NCBI GenBank assembly: GCA_007134525.1
Contig: SLKR01000111.1
Span: 1-51,364, forward strand
Origin: Bacteroidales bacterium
GTDB lineage: Bacteria > Bacteroidota > Bacteroidia > Bacteroidales > UBA7960
Reading direction: 5' to 3'
Length of the DNA stretch: 51,364 bases
The notes beneath the pieces were generated by a model. That model saw only the letters and a program-made list of their open reading frames with translations. It was not told the origin of the DNA and did not search any database. Below, one piece after another: positions 10,936-21,098 of this stretch. A program made the position numbers and the translations under genes. Each line of letters opens with the position of its first letter. Positions within the stretch are counted from its first letter, which is position 1.

Positions 10936-11595
10936 TTATTTGCCTGAGTCTTTCTTTTTGGTTTTCTCCTGCTTTTTGCCGCTTTTGTCAAAAAGCATTT
11001 CAATCAGCCTCGGACGAAGGTACATCCTGAAGAAATTGTCGAAATCGTCGTCAGAAAATGATATAAGGTAGCCCCCGTCTTTAGGCCCAATTTTAAAACC
11101 ACCCTTGATTTTGTCGCTGAAGTCGACCTTAAGGCCTTTTTCCAGGAGCTCTTTGGCTTTGTTCTGGAAGTATGATTCAAAATCCTTCTGCTTGTCTTTT
11201 GGTAGTAGCACGTAAAGGTCAACCTTATCACTCTCCTTTGGATCCCAGTTTTTGATTATGGTTTTTATAATATCACCTGTAAATCCTGGATCTTTCATGG
11301 TTTTTTTAGCTTCAGGCCCGATGGTTTCTGCCTGAACAAGTTCAACTATCTCCTGCTTTAGATCGGAGATCGCCTGCCTGGCCGCAAGTTGCAATTCATT
11401 AAGAGCCTTCTGCTTCAGATCTTCAGACTCTTTTTTTGCAGTCTCTATTGTGGAGGTGGCTTCTTTTTTGGACTTGTCAAGTAGTTCACCGGCCTCCTTT
11501 TTTGCTTCGGCAAGGATCTTATCTGCTTCCCTGTTGGCCTTATCGACACCTTCCTGATATATTTTATCGGTCAGCTCCTGAAGTTTTTTCTGCAT
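10936..11595 (-). CDS. ntpE: V-type ATP synthase subunit E
   Basis: 219 aa, long charged helix (ADKILAEAKKEAGELLDKSKKEA) plus C-terminal globular domain; operon context. Confidence 0.88.
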   Translation of the reverse strand: MQKKLQELTDKIYQEGVDKANREADKILAEAKKEAGELLDKSKKEATSTIETAKKESEDLKQKALNELQLAARQAISDLKQEIVELVQAETIGPEAKKTMKDPGFTGDIIKTIIKNWDPKESDKVDLYVLLPKDKQKDFESYFQNKAKELLEKGLKVDFSDKIKGGFKIGPKDGGYLISFSDDDFDNFFRMYLRPRLIEMLFDKSGKKQEKTKKKDSGK

Positions 11596-11710
11596 TGCGG
11601 TATTGTTTTATTTGAAATATTTCCTTTTTAGATGGATGCAAATTTAGGAAAAATGCTTTGTTATTACCACTTAACATGCCTTTTTTGTTGTCACTTTGGT
11701 TAACAATTTG

Positions 11711-11741
11711 CAAAACTACTATTTTTTTGCTTTGTTACAAA
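11711..11741 (-). promoter_or_regulatory. Bacteroidota-type promoter for the V-ATPase operon
   Basis: On the minus strand TTTG (11738-11741), 19-nt spacer, TAGTTTTG (11711-11718, TAnnTTTG consensus); about 115 nt upstream of ntpE. Confidence 0.65.
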
Positions 11742-11853
11742 ACTCACAACTCTAAAATTTATTAACTGAATGGATCCTAAATGGTTAAACAATTTCTGTT
11801 CAGGGGTGTTTGTAAAGCATACAGTATTATTTATAACAAAAAATAAAGATTTT

Positions 11854-12510
11854 ATGAAACGGATAAAATTTGTAGTACCAGTTGCGCTGCTGTTCATTCT
11901 GGCTGCATGTGGCGGCCAGAGCGAAAATCGTGCAGAGGTAATGGAGCGCCTGGAGGCAGGTGAGATCCCTGAAGCGGTAGACGTGTATATTCTGGATGCC
12001 GGCAACAGCAAGGTTGCATGGGAAGGCCGCCGTATTGGGGGTGGCCATGATGGCACTATCGGCATCAAAGGTGGTGAGTTCTATTTTTTTGAAGGCGATA
12101 TGGTTGGGGGCGAGATTGTTATGGACATGCACCAGATAGTTGTGCTTGATATTGAAAACCCCGGAAACAATGCCCGTTTGCAGGCTCACTTGGAGTCAGA
12201 TGACTTCTTTGCCGTTGAACAGTACCCTGAAGCACATTTTGAGATTACAGTTGTGGAACAAATTGAAGAAGAATCTGAGATGACCCACAGGGTATTTGGC
12301 AATATGACCATACGCGGAATTACCCATGGCATAGCCTTTGATGCAGTTATAGATCTTCAGGAAGATCGTATGGTGGCTTTTGCTGATTTTGACCTTGACC
12401 GTACCCAGTGGAATGTTCGGTTTGGTTCCGGGAGGTTTTTTGATGATCTTGGTGACAGCGCCATTCACGACGATTTTGGTCTTACACTGGATCTTGTGGC
12501 CGCAAATTAA
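11854..12510 (+). CDS. YceI family lipoprotein
   Basis: MKRIKFVVPVALLFILAACGG lipobox; YILDAGNSKVAWEGRRIGGGHDGTIGIKGGEF YceI-like; start at ATG 11854. Confidence 0.88.
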   Translation: MKRIKFVVPVALLFILAACGGQSENRAEVMERLEAGEIPEAVDVYILDAGNSKVAWEGRRIGGGHDGTIGIKGGEFYFFEGDMVGGEIVMDMHQIVVLDIENPGNNARLQAHLESDDFFAVEQYPEAHFEITVVEQIEEESEMTHRVFGNMTIRGITHGIAFDAVIDLQEDRMVAFADFDLDRTQWNVRFGSGRFFDDLGDSAIHDDFGLTLDLVAAN

Positions 12511-14084
12511 AACGGAAAATCATCTGACTCATCCTCCCTCGGGCCGTCTGCTTCTTCGATCGGCACTGCCACCTGGTGTACAGGCAGGCCTGTAACGTAA
12601 ATGGCCTTATATGGACCGGTGGGGCAGGCATATTCACATGCGCCGCACCCGACGCATATTTCCGGGTACACCTCCGGTATGAACAGGCCGTCCTCATAGG
12701 GAACCATCTGTACAGCCTTTGTAGGACAGTGTTCGGAACATGCCCCGCAATCGTTCCTGTCTACGGTAACCACACAGCTCTCGGCTAAAAATTTCACCTC
12801 TCCTATCTTTATAAGCTTCTTCTCCTCCTCACTCTGCCTGGTGATGGCACCTGTCGGACACACTTCGCTGCAACGCACACAATCGAAATTGCAGAAATTT
12901 TTGTGGTAATCCAGCTTTGGCTGCATAAAGCCTTCAAGGCCGTAATCAAAAAACGAAGGTACTATGACCTTTGTAGGGCAAGCACTGACGCACAGATAAC
13001 ATGCTATACAGTGATTTGTGAAATGTTCGTGACTTAAGGATCCCGGAGGTGTGACAACCTTCTGGTTCTCGACCGGAACCATACCGGGACTGCTGGCTCC
13101 CTGCGATCGTGCAAGCTTGGTGATAAGTGGTATGCTTAGTAGGCCGGAGGCCATTGTAAGCATAAACTGCCTTTTCTCTCCTGAGCTTTCGACTGCTTTT
13201 TTTGATTTTTTTACGACAGCGGGCAGCGGCTGGTATTTTATACCGTTGTTCGGACATGCACTGAAGCAGTTAAAGCAGTTTATACAACGGCTGTGGTCGA
13301 CCTGGTGGGTCTTGCTGTCGAGGCATTCGGCCTTGCATACCCATTCACACTTTTTGCAAAAGGTGCACTCCTGCTTATTAAAGGTGATTCGAAACAGCGG
13401 CCTTGAAGAGAATAATGCCAGTATACTGCCTGCAGGACATAATGTGTTGCAGAAGAGCCTTCCCCGCCAGGCTGCCATGACGGCAATTGTCAGAAATATT
13501 ACGGCCGATATAAGCACTACGTCCCAAGGCAGTGTATGCATGCTTCGTGGGGAAAGAATAAATATATCAAGGCCTTCGAACAAAAATGCAATTGAGTTTG
13601 AAAACCATATATATGCAGGCTTGAAGAGACTGACCGAGACCTTGCCGAAATTGGAATAGGGATCAAGCAGGTTGACCAGAAACAGACTGCCTGAAATCCA
13701 CAGTATAAGTGTTATTCCAAGTATGCTGTATCTAAGTATCCTTTTCCTGTTTGAAGAAAAGTTAAACCTCCTCTTTTTCCTGGGTTTGAAAAGGCGTGCA
13801 AAGGCTGTTACAATGTCCTGCAGCGTGCCCATCGGGCATATACTGGAGCAGTATACACGCCCGAAAACAAGGGTAAGCAATATTACCAGCAGGAATCCCA
13901 GTGTGCTGATGCTGAAGAAAAGAGCAAAGAAGCTCAGAACTGAAGGAAGAAGCTGCAGGTGAAGAAGCACATTGGCTATAGGGTCCAGGATGCCGTATCC
14001 TGTTGCAAGGAAAAGGAAAAGCATCGACAAAAACAGTATTAACGATACTGCAATACGTATCCTCCTCAGGCTGGATAGTTTCAT
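12507..14084 (-). CDS. Membrane polyferredoxin: NapH-like membrane domain fused to NapG-like 4Fe-4S domain
   Basis: CSSICPMG and CNTLCPAG (NapH-like), CxxCxxC clusters, internal KRQFMLTMASGLLSIPL hydrophobic segment, then CIACYLCVSACP, CGACSEHCP, CVGCGACEYACP. Confidence 0.88.
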   Translation of the reverse strand: MKLSSLRRIRIAVSLILFLSMLFLFLATGYGILDPIANVLLHLQLLPSVLSFFALFFSISTLGFLLVILLTLVFGRVYCSSICPMGTLQDIVTAFARLFKPRKKRRFNFSSNRKRILRYSILGITLILWISGSLFLVNLLDPYSNFGKVSVSLFKPAYIWFSNSIAFLFEGLDIFILSPRSMHTLPWDVVLISAVIFLTIAVMAAWRGRLFCNTLCPAGSILALFSSRPLFRITFNKQECTFCKKCEWVCKAECLDSKTHQVDHSRCINCFNCFSACPNNGIKYQPLPAVVKKSKKAVESSGEKRQFMLTMASGLLSIPLITKLARSQGASSPGMVPVENQKVVTPPGSLSHEHFTNHCIACYLCVSACPTKVIVPSFFDYGLEGFMQPKLDYHKNFCNFDCVRCSEVCPTGAITRQSEEEKKLIKIGEVKFLAESCVVTVDRNDCGACSEHCPTKAVQMVPYEDGLFIPEVYPEICVGCGACEYACPTGPYKAIYVTGLPVHQVAVPIEEADGPREDESDDFPF

Positions 14085-14129
14085 TCTGACAGATTGATTT
14101 TAAGATTAATGCTGGTTGCTTAACGCGGC

Positions 14130-15056
14130 CTATAATGCCACTCTTCGGATATTGAGGCTGTCAAGATCCATTTTGCCAATATTCATCTCCGATGCAATCC
14201 GGATATGGCCTATGTCTTCAGGCTGGTGCCCTAGCATAAGTGCTCCAGCAGCATCAACTGCGACAATGTCGGGAGAAATCAGAATGCTTCGCATGCGGCT
14301 CAGGTCTGCCTCAGAGGTTCCCCTTGGACCGTTCTGTGTCATCACAAGATAGGCATCTACAATATTCAGATCTGGCTTTCTGTAAAGACAGAAGTCTGCG
14401 ATGCACTGATGCAGGTCATTACGGTGCCAGTAACCACGGTCCCAGACAACCCCCATCAGGTTCTTCATTGCAATTGTAACCGTTGTCGAACCATGGTGTT
14501 TCAGCACCGGTACATTTATAAAAACATCACTGTTGATAAGCCTTTCAAACACCTTTGCAGAAGATAGCCTGCTGGCACCCTGGATGCTGACTTCAGTATA
14601 ATATCTTTCAAGATGGGCATGCAGCATCTGGCCGCCTGCACTACGAACCGCATCAGCCACACCTGAATTCTCATAACTTCTTTCCCAGTTGTCGCAGGTA
14701 TTGTCGAAGGCAAGCACCCTGCTGGCACCGGCTTCCAGGCAGTCCCTTACTATGGCCCCGACAACTTCAGGGTTGGTATTTGCAGCCCTTTCAGGAGGGG
14801 TGTCCCAGCTTGAGTTTGGCTTGATAACAACTGTCTGCCCCGGCTTTACAAAAACGCCCATGCCACCCATTTCGTCCATGGCCCTGCGGTATAGCTCCAG
14901 GGGTTCTCCGCCCCTGACGGCAACCAGATCATAGTTGCCACTTAAGGAAGTGGTGCTGCGGGAAGCGAACAGCGGTATCTTTCCGATTGTTGATGCATAC
15001 AGGCTTCCGAGTGTAGAGTAAATGAATCCTTTTCTTAAGAACTGTCTTCTGTCCAT
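14130..15056 (-). CDS. DUF362 domain-containing protein with Tat signal peptide
   Basis: MDRRQFLRKGFIYSTLGSLYAS twin-arginine motif; VFVKPGQTVVIKPNSSWDTPPERAANTNPEVV DUF362 core. Confidence 0.88.
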   Translation of the reverse strand: MDRRQFLRKGFIYSTLGSLYASTIGKIPLFASRSTTSLSGNYDLVAVRGGEPLELYRRAMDEMGGMGVFVKPGQTVVIKPNSSWDTPPERAANTNPEVVGAIVRDCLEAGASRVLAFDNTCDNWERSYENSGVADAVRSAGGQMLHAHLERYYTEVSIQGASRLSSAKVFERLINSDVFINVPVLKHHGSTTVTIAMKNLMGVVWDRGYWHRNDLHQCIADFCLYRKPDLNIVDAYLVMTQNGPRGTSEADLSRMRSILISPDIVAVDAAGALMLGHQPEDIGHIRIASEMNIGKMDLDSLNIRRVAL

Positions 15057-15183
15057 GGTTTTATATTTAATGTTTACAAAAGTATAATTTTCATGTTCTT
15101 TTTTATTATTTTTGATGCCGAATAATTCACTTACAGGGCTTATTTATAATAAGTTTAAGCAAGGAAACACAAAAAAAAGACTC

Positions 15184-15711
15184 ATGAGCAGCAAACAAAC
15201 AGGCGCGTTAACTTTCAGTACAGGGTCAAAGGCATGGGCTATACTTTTCGATGCACTGGCGGTTGCCTTTATCTATTTTATGCCGGCGATATCGCATATG
15301 CTGAGCTTCCCGGTATATATGTTTGAGCCAATGCGCATAATGCTTATACTGGCATTGATGCATACCCGTAAACAAAATGCATACATACTGGCGCTGACAC
15401 TTCCTATTGTATCTTACCTGATATCGGCTCATCCAATGTTTATTAAGTCTTTACTCATTGCCATAGAGCTGAGTGTAATGGTCTTCCTGTTCTACTTCCT
15501 TGTAGAGAGGATTCACCGCTTTGCCGCGATATTTGCCAGTATCTGGCTGAGCAAGCTTCTTTATTATGGGCTCAAGTATCTGGCAATAATGACGATAATG
15601 CCATCGGAGCCTGTTGTCGGTATCCCACTGCTTTTGCAATTGCTCACCTCCGTTGTTTTCAGTATCTATGTATACATAATGTTCAGGGGAGATGGTGCCC
15701 GCAGGGCGTAG
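15184..15711 (+). CDS. Predicted multi-pass membrane protein of unknown function
   Basis: Hydrophobic ORF with about 5-6 TM segments; ATG at 15184 chosen over the upstream TTG at 15112. Confidence 0.7.
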   Translation: MSSKQTGALTFSTGSKAWAILFDALAVAFIYFMPAISHMLSFPVYMFEPMRIMLILALMHTRKQNAYILALTLPIVSYLISAHPMFIKSLLIAIELSVMVFLFYFLVERIHRFAAIFASIWLSKLLYYGLKYLAIMTIMPSEPVVGIPLLLQLLTSVVFSIYVYIMFRGDGARRA

Positions 15712-15714
15712 AAA

Positions 15715-16290
15715 ATGATAATACTTGGTAATTGCTTGCTGTCGGACGAGCTTTTCTCCGAATTTTTTACTTGTGATCTTAATGCCTGCAGAGGCGGCTG
15801 TTGTGTTGAGGGAGATGCTGGCGCCCCGCTTGATGAGGAAGAAACCGTAATTCTGGAATCAATCTCGGACAAGTTTACCCCGTTTATGGAACATGAAGGT
15901 ATATCTGCCATTGACAGCCAGGGTCACTGGGTAAGGGATGAGGACGGAGATATTACCACGCCTCTTGTTGAGGGGAAGCAGTGTGCATATTCTTGTTTTG
16001 ACGAAAAAGGTATTGCCGGTTGCGCGATTGAAAAAGCATTTGAAAAGGGTCTTACGGATTTCCGTAAACCAATCTCATGTCATCTTTACCCGGTAAGGAT
16101 CCATAAATACCCACACTACGATGCACTCAACTACCACAGATGGCCGCTTTGTGACCCTGCGCGTGAATGTGGCAGGGCAGGGGGAGTGAGAGTGTTCAGG
16201 TTCCTGCGTGAGGCACTTGTCAGAAAATACGGGGAAAAATGGTACCGGGAGCTGGAAGAGTACTTTACTCAGTCCGGCCTGATGATATAG
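15715..16290 (+). CDS. DUF3109 family protein (cysteine-rich)
   Basis: GNCLLSDELFSEFFTCDLNACRGGCCVEGDAGAPL; CAYSCFDEKGIAGCAIE; CHLYPVRI. Confidence 0.9.
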   Translation: MIILGNCLLSDELFSEFFTCDLNACRGGCCVEGDAGAPLDEEETVILESISDKFTPFMEHEGISAIDSQGHWVRDEDGDITTPLVEGKQCAYSCFDEKGIAGCAIEKAFEKGLTDFRKPISCHLYPVRIHKYPHYDALNYHRWPLCDPARECGRAGGVRVFRFLREALVRKYGEKWYRELEEYFTQSGLMI

Positions 16291-17800
16291 ATTCAATTGC
16301 CCTTTTTATCCTTTCAACAGTTTCGTCCCTTCCAAGGATCTTCATGATTTCTTTTACATCAGGTCCGTGGGCTGCACCCACCAGGGCAAGCCTCAGCGGG
16401 GGCATTATCCTTCCTGCTCCGGCCCCCGACTCCTGCATGATTTCGTTCATTGCATTTTCTATGCTTTCGGTTTCAAGAGTCCCGGTTTTTGCAAGTTTTT
16501 CTGCAAGTGCCGTCATTAAAGCGGGAGTGTCATCCTTCCATTTCTTCCTTGCAAATTTCTCATCATATGATGAGGGTGCCTGGAAAAAGAAATAGCTCTC
16601 CTCCCAAAGTTCGTGCACAAAGCTTACCCTGTCCCGGACAAGGGAACATATCCTGCCGAGTCTTTCTTCAGGCTGGCTGATCCCCTTCTCTGCAAGAAAG
16701 TCTTTAAAAAGAAGGGCAACCTCCTTAATTGGCTTCCTTACCAGGTATTGGTGGTTGAACCATCTTGCCTTTTCGGGGTCGAACCTTGCACCTGCCTTGC
16801 CCACTCTGTCGAGGGAGAATAATTCTGTTAACTCCTCAAGTGAGAATAATTCCTGTTCTGTTCCCGGGTTCCAGCCAAGTAAAGCTATTATGTTTACGAA
16901 GGCTTCGGGGAAATAGCCGGATTCACGGTAACCCCTGATGATCTCGCCGCTTTGTGTATCCTTCCACTCAAGCGGAAAAACCGGGAACCCCAGCCTGTCT
17001 CCGTCTCTTTTGCTCAGTTTTCCCTGGCCGTCCGGTTTAAGCAGCAGCGGTAAATGGGCGAAACGAGGCATACTGTCTGTCCACCCAAGGCAGCGGTAGA
17101 GCAACACATGGAGGGGTGCTGATGGTAGCCATTCCTCACCCCTTATCACGTGTGTTATATCCATGAGGTGGTCGTCAACCACATTGGCCAGATGATATGT
17201 CGGCATTCCGTCACTTTTAAAGAGTACCTTGTCGTCCAGAAGCCTGCTTTCAACACTTACCCTGCCCCTTATAATGTCATCAACAATTATCTCCTCATTT
17301 TCCGGGATCCTGATCCTTATAACATAATCCTGTCCTGAATCCAGCCTTTTTTTTACCTCTTCCCCCGATAGGCTCAGGGAGTTTTGCATCTGCACCCGGG
17401 TGTGGATGTCGTACTGAGGGTTCGGGTTTTTATCGGTTTTGAGCCTGGTACGCATTTCCGTGAGTTCTTCAGGAGTATCAAATGCATAGTAGGCGTAACC
17501 TTTTCCGATCAGAATATTTGCATATTCCCTGTATATTTTCATTCTCTCCGACTGCCTGAATGGCCCCATACCACCATCCCTGTCCGGACCTTCATCCCAT
17601 TCAATACCGCACCACCTGAGGGAATCCATAATATAATCCTCTGCCCCTTTGACAAACCTTTTACGGTCAGTATCCTCAATCCGGAGCAGAAAACTTCCCT
17701 TGTGCTTTCTGGCGAATAAATAGTTATATAGAGCCGTGCGCACACCTCCCATATGAAGGGGGCCTGTCGGACTCGGTGCGAATCTTACCCTGACACTCAT
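16265..17800 (-). CDS. gltX: Glutamate--tRNA ligase
   Basis: RVRFAPSPTGPLHMGGVRTALYNYLFARK (HIGH-type motif); LLLKPDGQGKLSKRDGD (KMSKS-type). Confidence 0.97.
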   Translation of the reverse strand: MSVRVRFAPSPTGPLHMGGVRTALYNYLFARKHKGSFLLRIEDTDRKRFVKGAEDYIMDSLRWCGIEWDEGPDRDGGMGPFRQSERMKIYREYANILIGKGYAYYAFDTPEELTEMRTRLKTDKNPNPQYDIHTRVQMQNSLSLSGEEVKKRLDSGQDYVIRIRIPENEEIIVDDIIRGRVSVESRLLDDKVLFKSDGMPTYHLANVVDDHLMDITHVIRGEEWLPSAPLHVLLYRCLGWTDSMPRFAHLPLLLKPDGQGKLSKRDGDRLGFPVFPLEWKDTQSGEIIRGYRESGYFPEAFVNIIALLGWNPGTEQELFSLEELTELFSLDRVGKAGARFDPEKARWFNHQYLVRKPIKEVALLFKDFLAEKGISQPEERLGRICSLVRDRVSFVHELWEESYFFFQAPSSYDEKFARKKWKDDTPALMTALAEKLAKTGTLETESIENAMNEIMQESGAGAGRIMPPLRLALVGAAHGPDVKEIMKILGRDETVERIKRAIESISSGRTE

Positions 17801-17812
17801 TCTTTATCTGTT

Positions 17813-19345
17813 TTATTGTTGTTTTGAAATAAATTCTTCCCACTCCTCAAGCACTTCATCCTTGATCACCCTGGGAAATTTGTTCTGTGCCCCTTCCTTG
17901 CCCTTCATTCTCATATACCCGTAAAATATCTCCGATGGCAGCACCTTTACAATAACATCCTTTATGGCGGCTATCCTTTCAACCCGGTAGTCGTCATTCA
18001 ATATTTTCAGGTTCTCATCAATACTTTCCCTGAGCTCTGCTTCATTCACCCGGCTGTCAGTTCCAACGAACCACTTATGGGCAAACATGCTTCCATGCTT
18101 GACCCCGGCAACGGTGAATTCACGTATCTCAATATTCAGTTGGTCCTCGGCCATCTTTATTGCAGAGTTCATGTTGTCAACTGACATATGCTCTCCGCAT
18201 AGGTTCAGGAAATGTTTGGTGCGGCCCGTTATAATGATCTCATTTTTGCTGATATTTGAAAACCGTATTACATCTCCGATCATATAACGCCATGCACCGG
18301 CACATGTGCTTAGCAACAGTGCATAATCTTCACCTTCCTTTACCTCTCCTATACCCAGTGTCTTTGCCTCCGGGCGAAGGCTGCCGTGGGGGTCAAAGTT
18401 CTCCCGGTTGAATGGAATGAACTCAAAGAAAAGCCCGTTGTCAAGGACCATCTGCATTCCGTTGGTGTTGGGGCGGCTCTGAAAAGCAATAAAACCCTCA
18501 GAGGCCAGGTATGTCTCAATATAGGTAATTGGCTTACCCAGGAGCTTTTCAAAACCTTTTTTATATGGCCCGAACGATACACCCCCGTGAACAAAAATTG
18601 ACAGGTTTGGCCATACTTCATGTATATTCTTTACTTTATAGTGATTAATTACCTTCTCTATAAGAATCTGCCACCATGCAGGTACTCCCACTATAACCCC
18701 GATATCCCAGCTTGCGGCTCTGGCAACAATTTCATCCAGCTTGGTTGGCCAGTCCCTCTCCTTGGATATTCTTTTGCCCGGCTTATAGAAATGCTGGAAC
18801 CAGAAAGGTATGTTTTTGGTGGTTATCCCTGAGAGATCCCCTTCATAGTAAGTGCCGTTGTACTGTAGGTGGGTGCTTCCGCCAAGCATTAATATCCCTT
18901 TCTCATAAAAGGTCTTCGGAAACTTGAACCTTGCCAGGGAAAAGATCTGCTTTATGCTGGTTCTCTTGATGGCCCTCAGCATGGCAGCAGTAACCGGGAT
19001 TTGCTTGCTTGATGCACCTGATGTACCTGAGCTCAGTGCAAAATATTTTACCCTGCCAGGCCAGCAGACATATGGTTCTCCATTTAGTGTCCTGTACCAC
19101 CAGTCTTTGAAGATATCATTGTAGTCGTGTACCGGCACTGTTTCCCTGAAACTGGCCACCGGGTCAGGTTTTTTCAGGATCTCCTGGAACCCGTAATGTT
19201 CTCCAAATGCCGTACTGTTTGCTTTCTTTAACAGTTTTTTAAGTTCTTTTCTCTGGGAGCGTTCAGCTTCCTTTGTTTGAAAAAATACCGGCATTTTACT
19301 GCGCAGTGCTATTGCCCGCTTGATCACAGAACCTAAGATCGGCAT
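17813..19345 (-). CDS. GH3 auxin-responsive promoter family protein (ANL-superfamily acyl-adenylating enzyme)
   Basis: 510 aa; YFALSSGTSGASSKQIPVT adenylation P-loop, TCAGAWRYMIGDVIRF, IITGRTKHFLNLCGEHMS. Confidence 0.92.
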   Translation of the reverse strand: MPILGSVIKRAIALRSKMPVFFQTKEAERSQRKELKKLLKKANSTAFGEHYGFQEILKKPDPVASFRETVPVHDYNDIFKDWWYRTLNGEPYVCWPGRVKYFALSSGTSGASSKQIPVTAAMLRAIKRTSIKQIFSLARFKFPKTFYEKGILMLGGSTHLQYNGTYYEGDLSGITTKNIPFWFQHFYKPGKRISKERDWPTKLDEIVARAASWDIGVIVGVPAWWQILIEKVINHYKVKNIHEVWPNLSIFVHGGVSFGPYKKGFEKLLGKPITYIETYLASEGFIAFQSRPNTNGMQMVLDNGLFFEFIPFNRENFDPHGSLRPEAKTLGIGEVKEGEDYALLLSTCAGAWRYMIGDVIRFSNISKNEIIITGRTKHFLNLCGEHMSVDNMNSAIKMAEDQLNIEIREFTVAGVKHGSMFAHKWFVGTDSRVNEAELRESIDENLKILNDDYRVERIAAIKDVIVKVLPSEIFYGYMRMKGKEGAQNKFPRVIKDEVLEEWEEFISKQQ

Positions 19346-19364
19346 GTTGATGTATTTTTATTTA

Positions 19365-21098
19365 TTATTGGCTTTCACCCTTTATCCAATCTTTTACCTC
19401 TTCGGGCCCGGGCGGAGGTATGTCGAGCTTCAGTTTTTTCCTTAGACCGCACAGCTGATTAAAAACCTTGTTCGGATTGGCTGATTTGAGTGCATCAATC
19501 CCTGGGATCCCTGCCTGTACAAGTAGCCCGGCCCATTGTTCCGGTACTCCTGCCCTTATGAATTCCTCCTTGCCTTCATCACTGCCCCCCGTTTTTTCGG
19601 GCCTCATCTGTGGGAAGAACAGGATGTCCTGGATACTGGGCTTGTTGCAGAGTATCATTGCAAGCCGGTCTATTCCGATACCCAGGCCCGCCGTGGGCGG
19701 CATCCCTGTTTCGATTGCCATTAAAAAATCCTCATCTAGAACCATCGCCTCCGGATCACCCCTGCGTCCTAACTCCAGCTGCTCTTCAAATCTGGCTCTC
19801 TGGTCTACCGGGTCGTTCAACTCGCTGAATGCATTGCATATCTCCTTGCCGTTGCATATTGCCTCGAAACGTTCTACCAGACCTGGCTTTTCGCGGTGTT
19901 TCTTGGCCAGTGGAGACATTTCAACCGGATAGTCCGTAATAAAGGTTGGCTGAATAAGGTGGGGCTCGCATTTTTCGCCGAATATTTCATCGATCAGCTT
20001 GCCGCGCCCCATGCTTTCGTCTGTCTCTACACCCTCCCTTTTTGCAAAGGCCCTCATTTCACCTTCATCCATTTCAGAGATATCCTGTCCGGTAAAATGC
20101 TCTATGGCTCCGTACATTGTAAATCTTTTCCAGGGCCTTTTGAAATCAATTATATGTTCGCCCGTTTTTACGCTGGTAGTGCCGTGCAGATCAAGTACAA
20201 TCTTCTCTATCATCTCTTCAACAAGCCCCATCATCCACTCATAATCCCTGTAGGCAACGTATAATTCCATCTGGGTGAACTCGGGGTTGTGGAACCTGCT
20301 CATGCCTTCATTACGGAAGTCTTTTGCAAATTCAAACACTGCGTCGTAGCCCCCGACAATCAGGCGTTTGAGGTAAAGCTCATTTGCAATGCGCAGGTAA
20401 AGCGTGGTCTCAAGTTTATTATGATAGGTCTTGAAGGGTTTTGCGGCAGCGCCTCCGTATATAGGTTGCAGCACTGGTGTTTCTACTTCCAGATAATTTC
20501 GGTTAAGCAGAAATTCACGCATGCTCCGGATTAGCTGTGCCCTTCTCCGGAAATCCTCCCTGACCTCAGGATTTACTATCAGGTCAAGGTACCTGTGGCG
20601 GTATCGCTGTTCGGGGTCGGTAAATGCATCGTATACCCTGCCGTCCTTTTCTTTGACGACCGGCAGAGGGCGGAGCGACTTGCAAAGTATGGTGAACTCC
20701 TTTACATGTATGGTGATTTCACCCATTTTTGTGGTAAATACAAATCCCTTTACTCCGATAATGTCACCTATGTCAAGAAGACGCTTGAACACGGTGTTGT
20801 ACATTGTTTTATCCTCTCCGGGGCATATTTCATCACGATTGAAATATAATTGTATGCGGCCGCTCTCATCCTGGATTTCTGCAAATGAGGCGCTTCCCAT
20901 TATGCGTCTGCCCATAATGCGTCCCGCTAACTTTACATCCTGGAAGAGACTGTTGTCTGACGGGAAGTTTTCCTTTATCTCCCTGGAGCTGGCATTAATA
21001 TCATATCCTTCGGCGGGATATGGATCTATGTCCAACTCCCTTAAACTGGCAAGTGCTTCACGGCGAATTGCCTCCTGTTCGCTTAGTTTCTGTTTCAT
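19365..21098 (-). CDS. lysS: Lysine--tRNA ligase (class II) with C-terminal extension
   Basis: [44 protein letters not shown]; start placed at ATG 21098 ([19 protein letters not shown]). Confidence 0.96.
   Translation of the reverse strand: MKQKLSEQEAIRREALASLRELDIDPYPAEGYDINASSREIKENFPSDNSLFQDVKLAGRIMGRRIMGSASFAEIQDESGRIQLYFNRDEICPGEDKTMYNTVFKRLLDIGDIIGVKGFVFTTKMGEITIHVKEFTILCKSLRPLPVVKEKDGRVYDAFTDPEQRYRHRYLDLIVNPEVREDFRRRAQLIRSMREFLLNRNYLEVETPVLQPIYGGAAAKPFKTYHNKLETTLYLRIANELYLKRLIVGGYDAVFEFAKDFRNEGMSRFHNPEFTQMELYVAYRDYEWMMGLVEEMIEKIVLDLHGTTSVKTGEHIIDFKRPWKRFTMYGAIEHFTGQDISEMDEGEMRAFAKREGVETDESMGRGKLIDEIFGEKCEPHLIQPTFITDYPVEMSPLAKKHREKPGLVERFEAICNGKEICNAFSELNDPVDQRARFEEQLELGRRGDPEAMVLDEDFLMAIETGMPPTAGLGIGIDRLAMILCNKPSIQDILFFPQMRPEKTGGSDEGKEEFIRAGVPEQWAGLLVQAGIPGIDALKSANPNKVFNQLCGLRKKLKLDIPPPGPEEVKDWIKGESQ

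Noticed and set aside
13051-13659. 202-aa plus-strand ORF antisense to the polyferredoxin
   Set aside because: Antisense to a gene with many conserved cysteine motifs; no recognisable domain.
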